DNA of 64,000 bases from contig NC_088171.1 of assembly GCF_028769735.1 (NCBI RefSeq), forward strand, positions 63,416,216 through 63,480,215. The letters run 5' to 3'. This DNA is from Zonotrichia leucophrys gambelii. Its lineage: Eukaryota; Chordata; Aves; Passeriformes; Passerellidae. Below are positions 59,901-64,000 of this stretch, one piece after another. Below the pieces are notes generated by a model. That model was not told the DNA's origin, did not search any database, and worked only from the letters and a program-made list of their open reading frames with translations. How positions within the stretch are numbered: position 1 is the first letter of the stretch; each line of letters begins with the position of its first letter. Both the position numbers and the translations under genes were made by a program.

Positions 59901-62900
59901 TTTACTATGGAGACTTCTCATGCCTATATAGGCACAAGAGAAGAATTGGGCTGTATGTTTTACAGCAAATACATAAACATACAGGCAAAGCAGGTGTAAG
60001 TTTGATCACTGGCTCTCTTCTGACTGTACTTTGTGTTATTCTTGTCTCATTCTGAATTGTGAACCCTCTGTGCTCAGTGCTACACAAACACACAGTGTAA
60101 CCTGCTTCTTTATTTACCTTAAGGTTTGGTGGGAGTCTGTATTGTTCTGTTTAAAATTTTGAAATTTTACCCAAAATTTCCCCTTTTCAAGGAGATTTAA
60201 AAGATTGATATGTGTATGCAGACACATTTCCAAAACTGAAGAAAAATTTAGAGGGAACCAAGAAAGCTTGGATTTTCTGCCCCAAATGGTGGATTTATAG
60301 CATGGGCTGTCTGAGCTCTTTGCTTTGTAAATAACATTTAATCCATATAGTTGCTTTTGCTCAGATATCTTCCTATATTCCCAGGTCTCTGCTTTCCTCC
60401 AGGCTGGTTGGTGTTGATATTGACATTCCTGTTCTTGAGAATAACACCATAACAGGTACTATTCTGTTTGATTCAAGAGATGTAGAAGAGTCATGCCCTG
60501 AATCTGTCAGAGGGCATCTTTACACATTAATGTTTTCCCTTGAAAACTGAAGTAGAAGCTGCAAAGACTGAAATCCAGTTGTATGTAAGAATGCCTTGAC
60601 TCTCATTACAAACAACACTTAGAGGGTTGTTCCTCAGGATGGAGAACTGCTCAAGAGGGAGGGAGGGGGATCTGAATTTCTGAAGTGCCAGGCTTTAGTG
60701 GTCCTTTATTGTTGTAAAGGATACTGCTGCACTGCAAGGATCCCTTCAAGATTGACAAAGGTACATTGAAGGTTAGGCAGAAGCCTGATTTAAGACACTT
60801 TTCAGATAGCAAACCAATAATCAGCTAAAGCTTCCCAAGACAAAGGTTTAAAACTCCCACTTTTTACCCCTTCTTATTGGTTTTCTGTTTCTTGTTGTAG
60901 TAAGTATACTGTCCTGTTCTATTTATTACCCATAAGCTCTTTATATGGGCTCAAAAGCTAAAATTGTTCTATGGGGAACTATTTTTCTTCTCTTTACAAC
61001 TGTTATTTTTTTTTCTCTATCATGCAATTAAATGCAAAATCATGGAAATATTTCTATTTCATATTTGGTTTTGAGAACTCAAGCTGGGTGTATATGAAAG
61101 TAGCTTTTCATACAATTTACTGATAAATACTGAATTCAATTCAGTAAATCCTTTAGGGACCAGAGATGCTTTTAATACCCGTATAAAGTTATATCATATG
61201 CATAAGTGCTTTCTTTATTGCAAGTGACCTAAACTTATCTAAGTACTTTCTCCAGTACTAATCACAAAGCACAACACAAAAACAACAGCATCCATTATTT
61301 TAATGTTCTTCCTAACATAATAGAAAAAGTTTTTGTGTATGCTTCTTCTCACCTATGAAACAACCTCTTTCAACTGAAGTGCTGTTTATTACTTTCTTTC
61401 TAGAGCTAAACCATTTTTCTGGGCTTCATAATTAAACCTGTGTTAAAAGGCTTTTGTGGTTCTCCACAAAATGGAATGTTTAGTCTTCACAGACAGAGTT
61501 ATGAAACTCAGACTTGCTACGTGCAGATGATTGAGGGGATATCCAAGTCAAAACTCCTGTGGCTGTATTAACAAGCTCCTCCTTGGACTGTTTTATCTCA
61601 TTTGCTTGGTAAAAGGGTGGCTTCCATTATCCAACCTTTGATTTGTGTGATTTTGTGCTCAGACATATAATATTTCCAATGCTGACCACATTAAAAAAAG
61701 GAGGGGAACAAAAAAACCTCAGCAAACAAAAACCTCATTACTATGAAAGTCTGAAAAATATTTTTCAGATTTATATAATAAAATGTTTCACTTAGACTTC
61801 ACAGACTCAGGCCAGGGCCAAACCTGGCCCTCCCTTCGGAAATGATGCAGAAGAGCAATCAGGATTAGGACTGTTCAGTATTTCCTTGCCTTCTTTACTC
61901 TCCTGATTTGTGATACACATAAAGATGTATTCATCCTGTGATATCTTTGGCATCAAGAACCAGGTCAGACAACACCCAAAAAATACTTGCTTAGTTAAGG
62001 AAAACATATTTTCTAGGCAGAAAAATCTAGCCACACAACAAAAATTAATGCCAAACTGTGCAATATTTGAATTCTGGCAGCTGTGGCAGCGTTTCCATGT
62101 TGTGTGGCTACCAGCTCCAGACTATGATGGGATGCACACCATAGTGTGTCTGGATCCTTGGTGTTGGTCTCAGAGCAACACCAGCTGTGCAACTTGCACT
62201 GCAATCATTTGGCAGAACTCCCAACTGCAGCCCTTCCCCTCCTTTTCAGCATCAATTTCCTTTAGCATTTTATATTTTTTCCTGTCTTTTCAGGTGTTTT
62301 TCTCTGCCTTCCTGTTTGTGGTGCTCCAGGGCACAAAGCTCAGCTTCTACCAGGCCTCTGCTAACAGCATTCTCCCCATCTTTCTTGTGCCTGCCCGTCT
62401 CAAACTCACCCTCCAATATTCACACCTACCCCCCTCCTCAGTTAGTACTTTTCCCAAATCAGAAACTACTGTAAATAGGGAAGAAAGGTGGCAGAAGAGC
62501 AGTTTGGAAGTCACCTTAAGATGACATCATTAGGTACAACCCACGAGCAGTGGAATGCCAGGGGTATATGAAGTGCTGCTTCAAACCTCATGGAAATGGC
62601 AAAGGACTGGCATTCAGAGCCACCGTGGGGCAGAGTCAGGGCAAAAGTCAAAGCCCTTTGCATCCCCAGGTAGGCAGAGTCATCAGAGTACAGGAGCTGT
62701 CTAATTTCCTCCACCACTGAAGACACCTGGATAAAATACGCTGCAAGTAAATTCTCCAGTTAGATGTTTATGCAAGAGTTCATGGAGCAGAAAAGTTGCC
62801 AAAAAGACCTCAGACAATACTTAGGAGTTGTATCAAGTGTCACATGGAAATTGCAGACACCCCCCCACATGTTAATATTTAACCAAGAAACTCAACAAAT

Positions 62901-64000
62901 TTTGTACTATCAGCAACTTCCAGCAACACAAATTGCACAGCACAAGCAAAAAATCATATTAAATAACCCAGTTTCTTTTATTTCTTTTATAAGAAATAAA
63001 ACCATCCACTTTGTTTTATTTCTTTTATAAGAGGTGTCTTTTATTCACCTCTTCTCAACCAAGCAAGTAGAACAGCCAGGAGTTTTGGATATACTGGCAT
63101 TCATCTACCTGGACAAAGTGTTTAGAATAAAGCATCAAAGTGTAGAACTGCCTCTTAAAGCATAAAGAGACAACAGCAAGATCCTGCAAAGGTAATTCCT
63201 AGCATAAGGAATATAAGTAGGTAGGTAGCTGAAGAATCAGAGGTTCCAGATGCAAGTCTTATTTCATGAGAAAAAAAATCTGGAATCTTACCAAAAATAG
63301 AAGGCATTTGTAAGTGTCAAAAAGCAGAGCTGCCCTTAATATGTTGTGAATTCCAGTTCATAACAAAAACATGCATATATTCAGATACATTCTATGATAC
63401 GAAATCAGGGTGTACTGCTGTGTATTTAAAATCCAAAGTTTACATATAAGCTAATGAGTTGTGGACAGATTGATTCAAGAGGAATCAAGGGCTGACATTC
63501 CTCACCTTGAATAAAACTGATCCCTTCAGGCACAAAACAACAAACAAAAGGGTCTTTTAGCTGAACCTTGCAACCAGCCCCATGGGCTTCTGCCACTGAC
63601 AGCCTCAGGAGCACCTTGTGTTCTGCAGGGCCATGTTGTGCAAAGCCAGATGTGGAAAGAAGCCTCACTTAGAGACCACAGTAGTCCAGAAAGCCCTAAC
63701 AAAGGTCTGCCCGACAAAAATTAAGGTCATTCTTTCTTAATGAGTAAAGCCTTTTATATTGACAAGGTTTATTCTTCCCGGCTGCTCTGCATTCTTGTAG
63801 TGTAATCCTGAGGGCTTTCCCCCCCCCATTTACCTGCAAAATAAAATTTCTGGGTCATTTCTGCAGAATATTTGCATCCCAGCTTTAACCGGGCTAAAGG
63901 CACTCATCCTTACCTTGGTTTATTTATTTCTCAGCCTTAGTGTGGAAACAAGTCCAGCAATCATCTTCTGCCCCAGTCACCTTTTCCTTGCAATGAAAGA
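47951..64000. other. Long intergenic stretch, no recognised gene
   Basis: Sixteen kilobases without a gene that I can support. Open frames of note are a 65-codon signal-peptide-like frame at 54661-54858, a 137-codon frame at 59150-59563 and a 204-codon frame at 61910-62524. None has a recognised domain. A poly-T run lies at about 56420-56437 and a 19-bp direct repeat at 62976-63032. Promoter-like and LTR-like features near 51550-51640 are too weak to call. Confidence 0.55.
62976..63032 (+). repeat. 19-bp direct repeat, T-rich
   Basis: TTTTATTTCTTTTATAAGA occurs at 62976-62994 and again at 63014-63032, with a 19-base spacer. It may be a short tandem duplication or the trace of a target duplication. 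Confidence 0.8.

Noticed and set aside
1..64000. Search for CRISPR arrays, operons, toxin-antitoxin modules, rRNA or satellite arrays
   Set aside because: None seen. Spliced exons, CR1 and LTRs show this is vertebrate nuclear DNA, and no tandem array of note was found.

Overview
This window looks like nuclear DNA from a bird, probably a songbird. The evidence is one spliced immune gene of avian type (CD83), several CR1 LINE copies (the dominant bird retrotransposon) and retroviral solo LTRs of kinds I associate with bird genomes. There is no bacterial, plasmid or CRISPR-like organisation. Coding density is very low: one gene of about 14 kb lies in otherwise noncoding sequence. The placement within birds is an inference from familiarity with the repeats, not from a search.

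Layout. Bases 1-7500 hold no recognisable gene; a decayed LINE of the CR1/L3 type lies at about 1440-2590. Bases 7500-7942 form the proximal promoter and 5' UTR of CD83, with two strong NF-kappaB-like sites. CD83 runs on the + strand in five coding exons: 7943-7985, 8101-8231, 18355-18571, 18680-18783 and 20532-20690. They join in frame into a 217-residue type I membrane protein with a signal peptide, a V-type immunoglobulin domain, one transmembrane helix and a short tail. Intron 2 is 10.1 kb and contains a 24-bp perfect inverted repeat, an old CR1 fragment and an antisense solo LTR close to exon 3. The 3' UTR probably ends near 22260-22320, and a possible alternative last coding exon lies at 21506-21613.

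Downstream of CD83 the sequence behaves as a gene desert. In mammals CD83 is followed by a long gene-poor interval before JARID2, and this may be its bird counterpart. It holds two long CR1 copies in minus orientation (about 22703-26610 and 41411-44515) and two short CR1 3' fragments in plus orientation (about 30075-30530 and 36007-36526). It also holds a solo LTR nested in the first long CR1 with a visible 5-bp target duplication, another LTR at about 39853-40296, and a very old LINE fragment at about 46690-47950. The rest is AT-rich unique sequence in which I recognise no gene.

I found no undescribed multi-gene system. The points most worth checking are the possible second C-terminus of CD83, the changed cysteine and PDZ-ligand features of the protein, the promoter kappaB pair, the intronic hairpin and the LTR insertions in and near the gene.
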